From assembly GCF_028554725.1 (NCBI RefSeq), contig NC_071670.1, forward strand, positions 35,706,001 to 35,770,000: 64,000 nucleotides of DNA, written 5' to 3'. Shown one piece after another: positions 12,606 through 24,344 of the stretch. Both the position numbers and the translations under genes were made by a program. The notes beneath the pieces are model-generated. The model was not told the DNA's origin. It did no database searches and was given only the letters and a program-made list of their open reading frames with translations. Positions within the stretch are counted from its first letter, which is position 1. Each line of letters opens with the position of its first letter. The DNA is from Zeugodacus cucurbitae (Eukaryota; Arthropoda; Insecta; Diptera; Tephritidae).

Positions 12606-13140
12606 AAATAAATTGCACATTATATGTAAGAGTATTAAAAAAACTATTGTTGCAATTATTCCTAGAAGAGTTGCCAACTATTATATTAAAAAAAAAAATA
12701 AATATATTATATATATATATATATTATATTAGAACAATAATAATTAAAATACGCATATTAAACTAAATTGTTTTGAAAATACCTATAGTTGCAATTATTT
12801 TTTGAAAAGTTGCCATCTGTTTAAAATTTTATTTTTCATTTAATTAGGATAAATAGTGAGCCACATGAAACTGTTTAAATTATGAAAAATGTATGTTTAT
12901 GTATAATTTAATTTAATATTATGTTTTCTATCGTATTTTAAGCTTAATTGTGTGCTGAATTTAATTATACAATTTAATTACTTTATTTTTCCCCAATTTC
13001 AATTTGCGCATATTTATTCTATAAGCCTTTGAACTTTTTTTATTCCATTTAATGCTATTTCTTCATTTATTTTTATGCAATTTTAATTTATTTTATTTGA
13101 ATTTCATGCAATTCATTCGGTTTTATTTAATTTCCCGCGC
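12606..13140. other. Very AT-rich non-coding DNA
   Basis: Contains an A-run and TA-rich tract around 12689-12730 and many ATTTA/TTTAATT words. No gene or regulatory signal can be supported. Confidence 0.6.
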
Positions 13141-13530
13141 TTGTGGTAACCAAATCGAAATTGTCAATCCAAGCAGCAACAAATTTTCCAACCAATTTAT
13201 TTGCCGCTCAGGTTCAACGGCTCGTCAAAGTGTCGACGAACGTTGGCATGTGACTAGTTACCGACATAACATACATACATACATACATACATATTTTTTC
13301 CGCCTTTTGCAGCTTTATTGCTCTTCCTCATGTTACTTTTTTGTGCATGTCCGATTCCCGACTTGCAACACGACGCGACGTGCCATTAGAACGGATAAAA
13401 AATAGAACTACCGACCGAAACGAACGTCTCACCTCGCGACCAATCCGTGCTGTACGTCCAGCAGGCGGCCGGTCCGTCACATTGTAGACTAATAAATCGT
13501 GTTTGTTGGCGTGTGATGGGGCGGTTGGCG
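13141..13530 (+). other. Higher-GC patch ending in a splice-donor-like site
   Basis: The segment has more G+C than its surroundings and contains ACCGACCGAAACGAACG-type words seen in fly leaders. It ends GCGGTTGGCG followed by GTAAGTAGG at 13531. It also includes a CATA run at 13269-13293. A 5'-UTR exon is possible, but I could not find a matching Inr/DPE pair, and no coding frame is convincing. Overlapping frames on both strands run into the adjacent TA repeat. Confidence 0.2.
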
Positions 13531-13538
13531 GTAAGTAG

Positions 13539-13542
<4 letters not shown>

Positions 13543-13587
<45 letters not shown>

Positions 13588-13598
13588 TATGTATATAT
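13543..13598. repeat. (TA)n microsatellite
   Basis: About 25 TA units with a few CA/GT interruptions near the right end. Read in frame it gives alternating Tyr-Ile on both strands, which accounts for the apparent open frames crossing it. Confidence 0.95.
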
Positions 13599-16500
13599 GC
13601 TGGTCGGCTTGTTGGTTGGCGGACCATTAAGCTTCTAAATGCGCGTTTGGTAGGCGTAAGAGGCGATTGACTGCCAGTCAGTGCCCAGCAACACCGTAAA
13701 CCGGAAGCTTTAAAATTTAGTTGTTGTGCGCTTTGTTTTTGTATATGTTTGTATGTATGTTGTTTCACTTTTTTATTCCCAACATGTTTTTGTTGCGACT
13801 CTTCTCCATTTATTTTATTGGTTTGTATATCGGACTTGGTTTTTTTCTATTTTTTAATTTTTTTTATTTTTATTTTAACGCTGTTTTATTTATTTAATTC
13901 TGTTCTCCGTTTTTTCGTTTTTATTTCCCTGCCATGCTGATATGCGACGCTGTTGCTGTTGTTGCTGTGCCGCCGCTGCTAACCAACAGTCATGCCTCGC
14001 TGACTGATTTGGTTTATCGTTCGGTGTGTTTTTATTGTTGTTGTTGGCTTTATTATGTACGGTCTGTCACTCTAATTCATTGGCGGTGGTGTAGTTGGTG
14101 CTGGTCAACGACAACAACAACAACAAGAACAACAAATGCAACAAACAGCGTTAGCAACTAATTTAGCCGACTAGCGTGACTTTGGCGTTACTTGTCCAAA
14201 CTGCCCACCGCCAGCCGCACTCCGCACATCAGCAGCACCACTTTAAATATGTATATATGTATTGTTTGTATGTGTGTGTTGTTCCGATATTTGTTGGCTT
14301 AGCTGCTGGTTAGTTGGTGTTACTGCTGTTGCTCGCCTGCTTCTTCCTGCGACTTTTTATGGGAAATTCTAATTTACCTTTGTCTATATGCAGATCTGGC
14401 TACACTGTATACATATGTACATGTAATTTGCATGTGCGTGCGTTCTCAGTGACATTTCGAGTTGGATGCGGGCAATACATTTTCATTTTCACGCTGATTT
14501 GCATAAAACAAAAATTAAAGCAGCAACAACAGTTGGACGCGTAACGAAATTAAAATGCGAGTACACATCTGACGCCGCAGCCGCATATATACATGTATAT
14601 GTGTATGTGAAGTCGTTGAGTCTGATTAAATTAGCTGACACCCATTATCTTCACCATATTATTTGTACTCTACAACATTCCCCCATTTTTGTCGCTGCTA
14701 TAGTTTGGGTACATCTACCGATTTACGGTAAATTCTAATTACATTTAATACGTGCAAAGCCTTATAAAAATTTTGATCCAAAAATAAGCATATAAATCTA
14801 TTCGTATATCTGTATATGTATGTATATATAAAGCCTCTAAAAATCGCATGCTTTAAATTTTATCTCTCTTTTTAACTGCTCTAAAATCAAAATCACGCTG
14901 CGAAAAAGTGAAGGCCCATTTGCTTAGATATCAAGTTTCCATTTTCGCACAAAATCTTACAAGCAAAAGTGAGTTTTCACTGTCTTTAACACCAAATATA
15001 TTTATAGTTTTGCAAGTTCCGTTGCAAAATAATCGACCAAATTTACTGCAAGTGAGTATAATTTCAGAGCAAATAAATCAAATTGAATCCCACATGATAG
15101 ACAGCCTTGGATTTTTATGATTTTTTTTTTTACTTTAATCTTAATATGACATACAAATTGAATTTAAATTGATATAGAATTACTTACAATTGGCGCTTGG
15201 CTCATTTCTAGATGTTTAGCCAAGCTTATAGTTCTATTTGTGGAGCTTTCGCGTGCTTTCAGTTTCAAAAATATATAACAAGCTGTTTCAACATTGAAAA
15301 TCCAATTTGAAGCATTTGAAAACATTATTTCATATTTAATAAATTCAAATGAAATAAATCGCAAATGTGTAAGCTTTGTCAAAAAGCTTATAGCGCAGCT
15401 TCCAACCCAGCGAACTTTCATAAAAGTATTGCTGAAAGCTTGTGAACTTCATTTGGCAGTACAATCTAATTACCGTGCTTTCATTGCAGTGTGCTTTCAT
15501 AAAATACATAAAAATTGTGCAAGCACATGAACTTACATTTGTTAAATTTCCTCTTATAAAGCTTTTCAAATGTATATTTTGAAAAATACGAAATGCATTT
15601 TATTCATTAATGAAAAACATTGTTCCAGTATTATCCTATATTGTAGTGTCATTCTAGAGCTTCTGTGGAATTCATGAAATGTCAAACAATTGGAGTAAGA
15701 ATTGAAATCATAATTGTATTAAATATTTGTACTTCCTTAAGATCCAACCAAGAATAAGTCAGATGATCCATAATTCATTACAAATTAAGTACCATTAGGA
15801 GGACCAACACAAATTGGATCAAATACTTTAGAATAGTTTTAGAAAACTAAAATAAGGTCACGAACTAAGTTAGGAAGTTTATAAGGTGAGCTACGGAGCT
15901 TCTTGACGTAGAAAGAGGTCTTTAAGTAGAGAGAATTATGAAACATTTTCTTAATATTTCGTACTGCTATACGAGATTTTTTTGGGATGGTTTGAAACTT
16001 AAATACATATAATAGAGTTGTGATGAGTTGCATGAAGATCCACATTTAGTCATGTCTGAGCTTTATTAGAACGATAATCTTTAAGTAAATACTTCAGAAA
16101 GGAAGAAAGATACTACAAAAGTAAATACAATAAAAGAAGCAATAACAGTAAACTAATCGTAAAAATTATATAAGTTTCGTTTACAAGCTTTTACCATAAC
16201 CTCACTAAGTAACTATTTACCGCGCTGCATGCATATAAAACACAACAACTTCAACCCCATCAGACAGACAGCGACATTTGTAGGCCGACAGACAGCTGTG
16301 GCAACATACCATATGCATTTGTGGAACGAAAACAAAGTGCACATTATGCAAGCGAAAAAGCGAAAAGGCAACAACAACGAATAAACAAAACAAAACAGAA
16401 AAGCCAAAAGTCGAAGCAACAAGGAAAAACAGGAAGTGCGGATATAGAAACGTATTTTTGCACAGCCGCAAGCTAAATGCGAGTGCAAATATGAGCAAAT

Positions 16501-17221
16501 ATGAATGTGTGTGTGCTTGTTGTTGTAGTTGTGTCTTTTTCATCTGGCTGATGAGCCGCTCTCAGACACAGATGTGCCGGAGCAAAGAGGTTAGCTGTAA
16601 TTATGGGAAAAAACTAAGTAAATGGCGCTCCATTTCGCCAGCTACACAGCGTATGGGCGCTGCGTTACAGGCGGCAGGCAACAACAATAACAACACAAAC
16701 ATGTATATGTGAGGAGATGAATATATATGTGTGTGCGTATATGCGGCATTTGGCGATGCGAAACAGATTTGCCTTTATTATTGTTATTACTGCTGCAATT
16801 TTGTGTTTTTTCTGCTTTTCTTTTGTTGTTTTTGTGATTGTTGCTTTTATTTTGATTTCATTGCTAAAGCTACTGTTGCCGCCGACTAGCTTTGGGCGCT
16901 TTTCCAGCCACATTGACAGCGCATACATGACACATATCAGTTGTGTGTTGTTGTTGTTGGTTTAGCTGTAGTTATTGTTGTTTTTGTTGTAACGGCTGTT
17001 TAATGCGGCTTCAATGAAAGTAAACAACATAATCAAATGAGCCCATAATCATGATAATTAAAACATAAAGCAAACAGAAACACAAAAACAACAAATACAA
17101 CAACTAGTACTACTAGTGACAACACAAACAAAGCGCACGAAAAATGAACAGCGCAGCGATTTTTGTGTGTGGCGTGGCAAGTGTGATGTTGAAGTTGTAT
17201 GTGGCAATTCAATGTATATAA

Positions 17222-17222
<1 letters not shown>
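13599..17222. other. Non-coding DNA with trinucleotide-rich patches
   Basis: No supported gene. GTT/CAA-rich patches occur at 13950-14160 and 16350-16990. Short open frames there are Leu/Val/Cys or Gln/Asn-rich and occur on both strands, as simple repeats produce. HindIII-like AAGCTT/GCTTTC words recur between 15150 and 15560 without forming a clear repeat. No RNA gene or domain was recognised. Confidence 0.5.
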
Positions 17223-17271
<49 letters not shown>

Positions 17272-17272
17272 G
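17223..17272. repeat. (TA)n microsatellite
   Basis: About 22 TA units, then GTATATGTG. Produces Tyr-Ile frames on the minus strand that are artefacts. Confidence 0.95.
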
Positions 17273-17916
17273 TGTCGGAACTTTGACTGCGTGCAAAGCT
17301 GAGTAGGGCAGTAATAATTGCAACTTCAATGAAGTCATTGTTCTCAGTTGAAATTAAAACAATAGCAACAACGACAGCAACCAAGAAACAACAAAGCCAA
17401 CAACAAAATATTGCTCAGCATGTCGGCAACATTATTATAAATTTCGAGTGCAATTGAATGCAAATTAAAGTGTTGTCTGTTTCATTACAATTCCCAGGCG
17501 TGTGTATTTATTGAGCTTAAGCATATGTTAATGTATGTAAGTAGACACTTACATGCCTGTGTGTGTATATGCTTAATGATGTGTCAATTTAAGTTCACAG
17601 GTTGAAATAGGTTAGTATTGCTGCAGAAAATACTTTACAAATTGCAGAAGACGCGCTAGACTTTCGCACGTTATAATTTTACTTATGTGGTATTTGGTAA
17701 TCGGATTAATACTTTTATGAAATTTACGCTTTTACTAATGTAATGCAATTAGTGCAGAAATAAATTTGATCAAATTTAAACAAAAAATTAGAAAAAGGAT
17801 CAAAAAGCTTTTTTTATCAAATTAAGAAGATTTTAATAAATATTGTAGTGAATCTGCTCAAAAATACAGTTTTCTTGTCGTTTAATGCATTTACAACAAT
17901 CTGTTCCAACAGACGC

Positions 17917-18045
17917 TTTAATTGTCAATTAACATAATTTAGCAGTTAACTAATTGTCAATTAGTGATTAATTGACACTCAATTAATGTTTAATTGACAC
18001 TCAATTAGTGTTTAATTGACACTCAATTAGGGTTTAATTAGTACT
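17917..18045. promoter_or_regulatory. Homotypic cluster of palindromic TAAT...ATTA sites, with a 22-bp tandem repeat
   Basis: Two TAATTGTCAATTA palindromes (about 17919-17931 and 17951-17963) are followed by three tandem 22-bp units at 17965-17986, 17987-18008 and 18009-18030. Each unit contains TTAATTGACACTCAATTA. A further TTTAATTAGT follows. TAAT/ATTA is the core recognised by homeodomain proteins, so roughly ten such cores in inverted pairs fall within 130 bp. It could be a real homeodomain-bound element or simply an AT-rich minisatellite. The repeat is seen directly; the function is inference. Confidence 0.45.
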
Positions 18046-19191
18046 AAAACCCAAATTTATAGGTTGCATAATGATGCAATTTTATAGCTCTATACGAAAT
18101 TTAATTTACCAGCTTGCAAAATTAGCTTTAATGTGGCATTTTTATTAGGATACACATTCAATTAACTGATGCTTCCTTTAATATGAAGTAATTATAAAAT
18201 TATTATAAATTAATAATTATAAAATAATTACATAAAACCAGAAAAAGTTGATATCTCTACTACATTTCATACAAAATTGTTTAAAAATTAATTTTAGCTA
18301 CATTTATTTTTGGCATAGAAAGCGTTCGTACCATAATTAAGGCACAATTGGCCAGCTGTCATATACTAATAGAGTCATCAGACATGTAATTTATTCAGCT
18401 TCACCTATCCAAAGATTTCTTCCAATAGGGAAGGTACACTATTTTTGTATGAAAACGTAAGCAATGAAATTAGAGAGTAATGTGATCAATAATCAGCTGA
18501 CACAATAGAAAGTGCGGACCTTCACAAGATAAATATATACATATGCGAGTGCCAATAAATTGAAAAATGTCTTAGGAGTCGGTGATGATGACGTTGATTA
18601 AGTTTCATTGATTTTTTTAGGCTCGGCAAAGCAAAGTCAATGGCAAAAGCAAAGGCAAATTAACACCAGTATAGTAATTGAAGAACATATTTGAGCAATT
18701 TATTAGCCTTCTTTCACTCGCCCTTCACTCTTCACTATAACTGAACTCGGCGCTCTTGTAGAAGAGAAAAGATGGTATAGATGGATGGTGGTAGAGAGTT
18801 GGTATATGGTTAGTGCACAGTGAACTCGTATAAACGCTGGATAAACTATTAGGTATAAATGCTGGATAATTTACGTCAATGTGTTTATACCAATTACTAT
18901 GATTTATACCAGTCGCTTGTTCGATTCGGTATCTTTTTTTCTTTGAAGAATTGAATAGAAGACAAACATTTGTTTAAGGCTCTTACTAAACGATTTTTAT
19001 AAAAATTAGAGCGCTTTATAAAATTAGTGCTAATATTCATTCAATACTGAATTATAATCGGACTTCTGGAACTCTACAAATAATTGTTAAATTTTTTAAT
19101 TAAAAATCATCTGACAGCATACAATTTGGATTCACATTATTAATTATTTATAGAAATTAATTAATTTATAAAATTTCTTATTTCTTTTCAG
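18046..19191. other. Non-coding DNA with short dispersed-repeat copy B
   Basis: Holds CCAGTCGCTTGTTCGATTCG at 18909-18928, the second copy of the motif at 4831. It is preceded by GTATAAAYGCTGGATAA twice (18828 and 18853) and by inverted TTTATACC words. These look like remnants of one degenerate repeat. No gene can be supported. Confidence 0.45.
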
Positions 19192-19229
19192 AATTTCTGA
19201 GAGCTTTCTCCAACTCAACGTCAATATCT
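19192..19229 (+). other. Candidate 38-nt micro-exon
   Basis: The left flank is a textbook acceptor: TTATTTCTTTTCAG preceded by an AT-rich branch region. The right flank is a textbook donor, GTAAGTATTT. The 38 bases between are open in two of three frames, reading ISESFLQLNVNI or FLRAFSNSTSIS, and contain a stop in the third. The length is not a multiple of three, so inclusion would shift frame unless it lies in a 5' UTR. I do not recognise the peptide. Such pairs also arise by chance in 64 kb, so this is only a candidate. Confidence 0.35.
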
Positions 19230-22200
19230 GTAAGTATTTTTGCGTGATTTAAATATTTCTTATTATTATTCTTTTAATACTGAAAAAAAAATTACAAAAA
19301 ATTAAGACAGAATTTCAAGGGTTAAATTTCCTTAAGCAGAAAACTAAGATAATAGAGTGCTGCTCTTGACGTCCCGAAAGACATGTTTGTGTCTTCTCAG
19401 CAAGAGTGTCATATAAAAATTTGTAGAAGTAAAATTCAAGGCCTCTTGGAGATAAAAATTTGATGTTTGGACGCGTGACGAATCGCAACAAAGTTACGTT
19501 ATCTCGGGCATCTTATCTCCGGCCGATCGAACATAGGCATTCTGCCGCATAACAGCTGTTACGTTGAGCACATAATTGCGTATCAGTGTAAATATTGTAA
19601 AAAAATTATTTCACATACTCACGCTTACACAATTACGTGTACGGTTATCACGATATGACGATAACTGAGTAATCAGCAGTAACCTTGAGTATTATACAAT
19701 ATGCAGAGAAATGCGAAATGCCAGCATCTTGAGTATGATAAAAAATGCATACAATCTTACTTGTGAGTGTTTGTGCAATGTTTAACTGTTGATAAATGCA
19801 ACTGAACAGCATGCAACATACTCAATACACCGCAGGTAGTCCGAAGCGAGTAATCAGACTTCTCGGAAAATGTTAAGTACTTAAAGCGATTACCATGCAT
19901 TGCTAAAGTAATGCATTTGTAATGCGAGTGTGTGGGTGCAAAATATTTCTACATAATTTATACATTTATCATATTAATAACGGTTTTTGATATTTCCTGT
20001 GATTTTTGGAATTTTTCACAGTAAATAAAATTTATTAAATTCCATAATTGCTTGCAGTTGAGTGCTCAATAACTTAATTTCTGCTTTTGTAAATACCAAA
20101 AATTTTAATAAAAATTTATATTTCACTTAATGAAAGCTTCACCAACACAGAACATTTTTGTTGTTGTATGCGTGCGACGCACTCAAATTTAATGAAATTT
20201 ATGTGACATAGAGCGCATTAATTTCAATTAAATTGTGAAAATTTCGGAAAACTAAATGTGAGCCAATTGAAAGCTCACATTAGTGCGGTTCACTGCAGCA
20301 GCTTTCATTAAAACCTTAAAGCTCCAAAAACTAATTTGTGTGCGCACAGCGGCAAAGTGTGTGCAATATCATACAATTTAGTAGAATATCAACCGAATTG
20401 TGGGAGTGCAAGTGTACCAATGAGCGTCAATGAGCGTGTAAATAAACTAAATATTGAGCGCTTCAATGAGTGCGTCGCGGATTGAGTTATTTAGGTGATT
20501 TGACTACTGAATGTTGTTGTTGTGGTATGAACGCACGAAGTGGGGCAAATTTTGTATAATGAGCACATGCGTTGGCAGTATACATATGCATAAACATTTT
20601 AATTATATAGAAGTCATCTTTTTCATTTGCTGCCAAGTCGCCAACAAACAAAATATTTTCAAATAAAATAATATTTATTTAAAAGTAAAAATAAACATTT
20701 CATTTTATTAATTTTTAATATCCATCACTGTCCACACAAAATATAAATACATGCATACAAACACTTTGTTTCTATTAATATTTTCGTTTGTAAATACAAC
20801 TCTTTGACTAAATGCGTGACAAAGTGCGCTGTTGTTGTTGTTGTAAACGAAATAAATGCTTTATGACACAACATTTGGTAGACAAGTGTAAATGTGTGCA
20901 GTTTTAGCAGCTTTACTGACAGCCGCAATATTAGAAATCCAGCCGTGATTTGGCCTTTTGAAAATTATGAAAAATTATGAGTGGGTCATTGAACATGGAC
21001 GAGTTGCTGGGCGCCAGTGGGGGGTCAACTTGGTGTGACGTGTGCGTGGTTGGCGCCATTTTGCATTGAGTAATACAGTAAAAAGCAAAAATTTGAGTTT
21101 TTCAAAATAAAGTTTAGCGGAAAAAAAATTAGAGAAAAGTATTTTTTTTAATAAAATTATTTTTTTAAAAACAAATTCTAATTTTAGTTTATAAAATTAC
21201 GTTCTTTTTAAAACTTTGAAGTTTTGAAAACATATTTCAATTGTTGCAGGAAATATTTAGTAGTTTGAAACAAAGCTTATTTCATTCTGAAATTATTTAA
21301 ATTTCTTAAATTAATTTTTAAATTGAAATAATTTTTTGAATTGAATTTGATTAAATAGTATGATTAAAATTTTCTTTAAAATAATAAAACTTTTTAAAAT
21401 GTAAATATTTTTTTTTCAAGAATGTTTTTCATATATTCTTAAAATAACAAAAACTTTTATTGATTTTATATATTTCTTTTTTTGTTTGAAAACATTATTA
21501 AAAAAAAATCTGTAAATACCACATAATTATCGTAAAGGTGCCTTTTCTTTGACTCGAAAATCATTCCACCATACATAAATATTTTTAAACTCAAGTAAGA
21601 AATGCTACATTTTCTTTACGTCCAAAAGAAAATCAACACGAACCAGAAATCATTTACCTGACTTATTTTTAACAACGTGATGAACAGTCTTGAGTTAGTC
21701 ACATTTGTTTTGCTCATCAAATTTGCAAAATATCACATTTTTAGAGACAAGTAATAAAATTAATTGGTTTAACAATAAATTCCGAGTCTTCTATTTATTG
21801 ATTGACCTAATTTTAATATTAACTGACTAATTTAACACAAAATCGTTCGTTTTCAACTTCCTCTAATACATTTTATGCATTAATCGATGACAATAGGTTA
21901 AAATAGTATAAGTCGGCTTAAGTTAATGAAGGCTCTTTCATTTCAAGCGATACTCGATGTTTGGATTGATTATGAATAATATTTTCTATTATTGGAAGCA
22001 TCATTCTGGTCAAATTGCGATAAAATGTTTGCATGGATATGAAACAAAAATCTAAATATCTGTATTAGACAAACGATTCTTAAAAAAAATGCAAATTTAT
22101 TATTAAAATTCAAATTTCAAATTAAATATTGGTGAAAGAAACATAAATAGACGAGCAAATCCATAAAATAATTATACTTCAGAGGAAATAAAATATTATG

Positions 22201-22757
22201 ATCTGCCTACATTCCCAATTAAATTTTTGTCACTAAAAATATTTAATAAATTCTCTCTACATATACCAACATATTTTTACCTCCACTATTTTGATATCCC
22301 AACTAACTTTCATCTATTAAAATGCTTGTGCGAAATCAGCGCGATTTATCAGATCTTCGGGTGGTCTGCATGCGTGCCCAGCAGCTGCGGCCGTGATTAA
22401 AGGCGTAAATCACTGCACGAGCAATTAAAAAAGAGCAACAACTCTACCGTCGTGTTACCCACGCATCTCCAAATATTAGCAAACAAATGGCAAGGCAAAA
22501 GAATTAAGAAATTAAATTAAATAATTTATCATTTGACAAAATCGCAGGCAAATAAAACTTTCATCTCGAAATTTATGCGCGCAAAAAACACCAAAAATAA
22601 CAACAATAAAAAATAATGAAAATAAAACAGAAACAGAAACTAAATAAAAAGCAGAGGAAACGAACTATCATAGCAAGAAGAAATCAAAAATATAAGACAG
22701 CGTAGCGCTCTTCACGGGAGTGGGGCGTGAGGCGTGGCGACTTTCCTACACGCTTAC
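19230..22757. other. Very AT-rich non-coding DNA
   Basis: No supported gene. 21,120-21,520 is dominated by A and T runs. A slightly richer patch at 20,940-21,070 and scattered ACACTC words show no recognisable feature. Could be an intron of a gene on either strand. Confidence 0.55.
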
Positions 22758-23036
22758 TTTGCCGGTTTCGAACACAAATAGTGCGATTCGGCTGTGAATT
22801 GTGTCAGCGCGTACGAATTTCTTTATTATTAAAATGCAAAATTCGCATACGAAGGGAGCAACGCAGATTAGGCAAGAGTTAGTGACACGATTTTTTGTAT
22901 GCTTTTTAGTGGTCTTTGCGGTTGATTTGCAGCGCTAATTGCGCTGTAAAGAATTTTTAATTCGATTAAAGTGTCGTTTTTTGTATTTTCGCGAATTTGC
23001 GGTCGCGCTCACACGCTCGCTTTAAACATTACCAGT
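22758..23036 (-). other. Candidate alternative first exon (minus strand)
   Basis: On the minus strand a TTCACTGG initiator-like sequence puts +1 near 23036. CGAGCG then begins at +18, matching the first six positions of the MTE consensus, but no good DPE follows. The segment continues as leader-like sequence to CCGGCAAA followed by GTAAGCGT, giving a donor at 22757. The Inr match is only partial (TCACTG against TCAKTY). It lies about 600 bp beyond the donor of the stronger first exon at 23641-24341, so it could be a second promoter of the same gene. Confidence 0.25.
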
Positions 23037-23640
23037 GAATTCGCAAGTGACACGAAGCGATGATTTAGGAAATTTCATAATTTTTGCATTGTTTTCACAA
23101 AATATATGATTTTTAGTAAAGATATTAGCAGACCTTGCGCTCAAAAGTTGTCTCAACACGAGCAATATTGCCGCTCTTAAGCACAGTAGTTCACTATTGC
23201 AAAGCTTTAGCGCTCCATTATTGTTGCTTTTCACACTGATAACATAAATACATGAAATAAAATATGAATTTGTTTATTTTACTGCGTCTACGCTTACATT
23301 TTATTGCCTCAACTCGGCTGTTGCAAGTGTTTTATTGCGGTATATCCGTTTCCCACAGCCACAGAAGGAGCGTGCGATAAATAAAGGCGAAAATACTAAG
23401 AATAAGAGAGAAGTGCAGTGGAGTAGCACGAAAACGTAGTTAAATGTGTGCCAAAACAGAATAAAGGGTATACAAATCTACGGGAAAACGGCGCTGGAAC
23501 GTAACTATGACACCAGAAAGGCTCAACAGCGCGCTAATAAGTTAGTTGGTGATATTTATAATCTCTTTTGAAAACATCTCCTTTGCAGACAAATCATGCA
23601 ATTATTCATATTTCATTTTCAATATCATCATATAAATTAC

Positions 23641-24341
23641 CTTCAAAAACACATATCCCTGCTTGGAAAAAAAGCCAAATCTGTTGTGATTTCAGTTACT
23701 GAATTTCCGTTTTGAGGTCACAATATTCACCAGCTTGTTTTCTTACTCCATAAGCGCACAAATTATGCCACTAAATCGCTTGTGATTTCAAAATTTCACA
23801 CAATTTCGCACTTGAAATCTCGAAATTCAAATATTTGCGCCGATCGGCCGATCTTTACAATTCACAATCACTGCTTTATTGCAACACTTCTACACTTTTA
23901 CACAAATCCACTTGTTTCTTATTGCTCTTTCTTCGGCTTAAATTACTTTTTAATTTCACTTACTTAACACACGTTAACGTTGACTTTGTAATAAATTGGT
24001 GATTTTTATTGGCATAACGTTTTCGAATTTTATTATGAATATTTTTCCATTTGTTGTACACTAAACACTTTGTATTCGTAGACTGTTGCACAGAGACACA
24101 AGTAAAATTTAAATATATTTCTTTTAAAACAGACACGTAAAATGTAACTTGATTACTTTTCTTTTTCTTTTTTAAACTTTTTCTATTCTGTTTTGCGTTG
24201 AATTCTAATTATTCTTCCACTCTAACTAAGTAAGCTCAATGCTTTGCTTTGTTGTTATCAATAATCTTTGTAAATTGTGCTTCGCTTGCGCGACGATCGC
24301 TTGGTTTTTCGTCCGTTCGAAACGGTATCTCGATTTTGACT
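23641..24341 (-). other. Candidate non-coding first exon (5' UTR), minus strand
   Basis: Starting from the Inr at 24341, the minus strand reads as typical fly leader. It is A-rich and purine-rich with many GTGAAAA, AAGAAAC and AAATCAC words. Only very short upstream frames occur, including an ATGCCAATA frame of about 13 codons and an ATG frame of five codons. It ends TTTTTGAAG followed by GTAATTTATATG, a usable donor at 23640. Length would be 701 nt. The coding start would be in a downstream exon to the left, which I did not find. Composition and the two boundary motifs are observed; the exon itself is inference. Confidence 0.45.
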
Positions 24342-24343
24342 GA
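24310..24343 (-). promoter_or_regulatory. Inr-MTE-DPE core promoter, minus strand, +1 at 24341
   Basis: Reading the minus strand, TCAGTC (24343-24338) is an exact Inr. Counting A of the Inr as +1, GGACG falls at exactly +28 to +32 (24314-24310), a perfect DPE, and +24 is G as preferred. Positions +18 to +27 read CGTTTCGAAC, seven of ten matches to the MTE including the CGAAC half. There is no TATA box at -30, as expected for a DPE promoter. These strict spacings are hard to get by chance together. GAGAG/CTCTC words and CG-rich sequence lie just upstream (24420-24640). Confidence 0.6.
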
Positions 24344-24344
24344 A

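Noticed and set aside
13328..13768. 146-codon minus-strand frame
   Set aside because: It runs through the TA microsatellite (Tyr-Ile repeats) and overlaps plus-strand frames of similar length; no motif.
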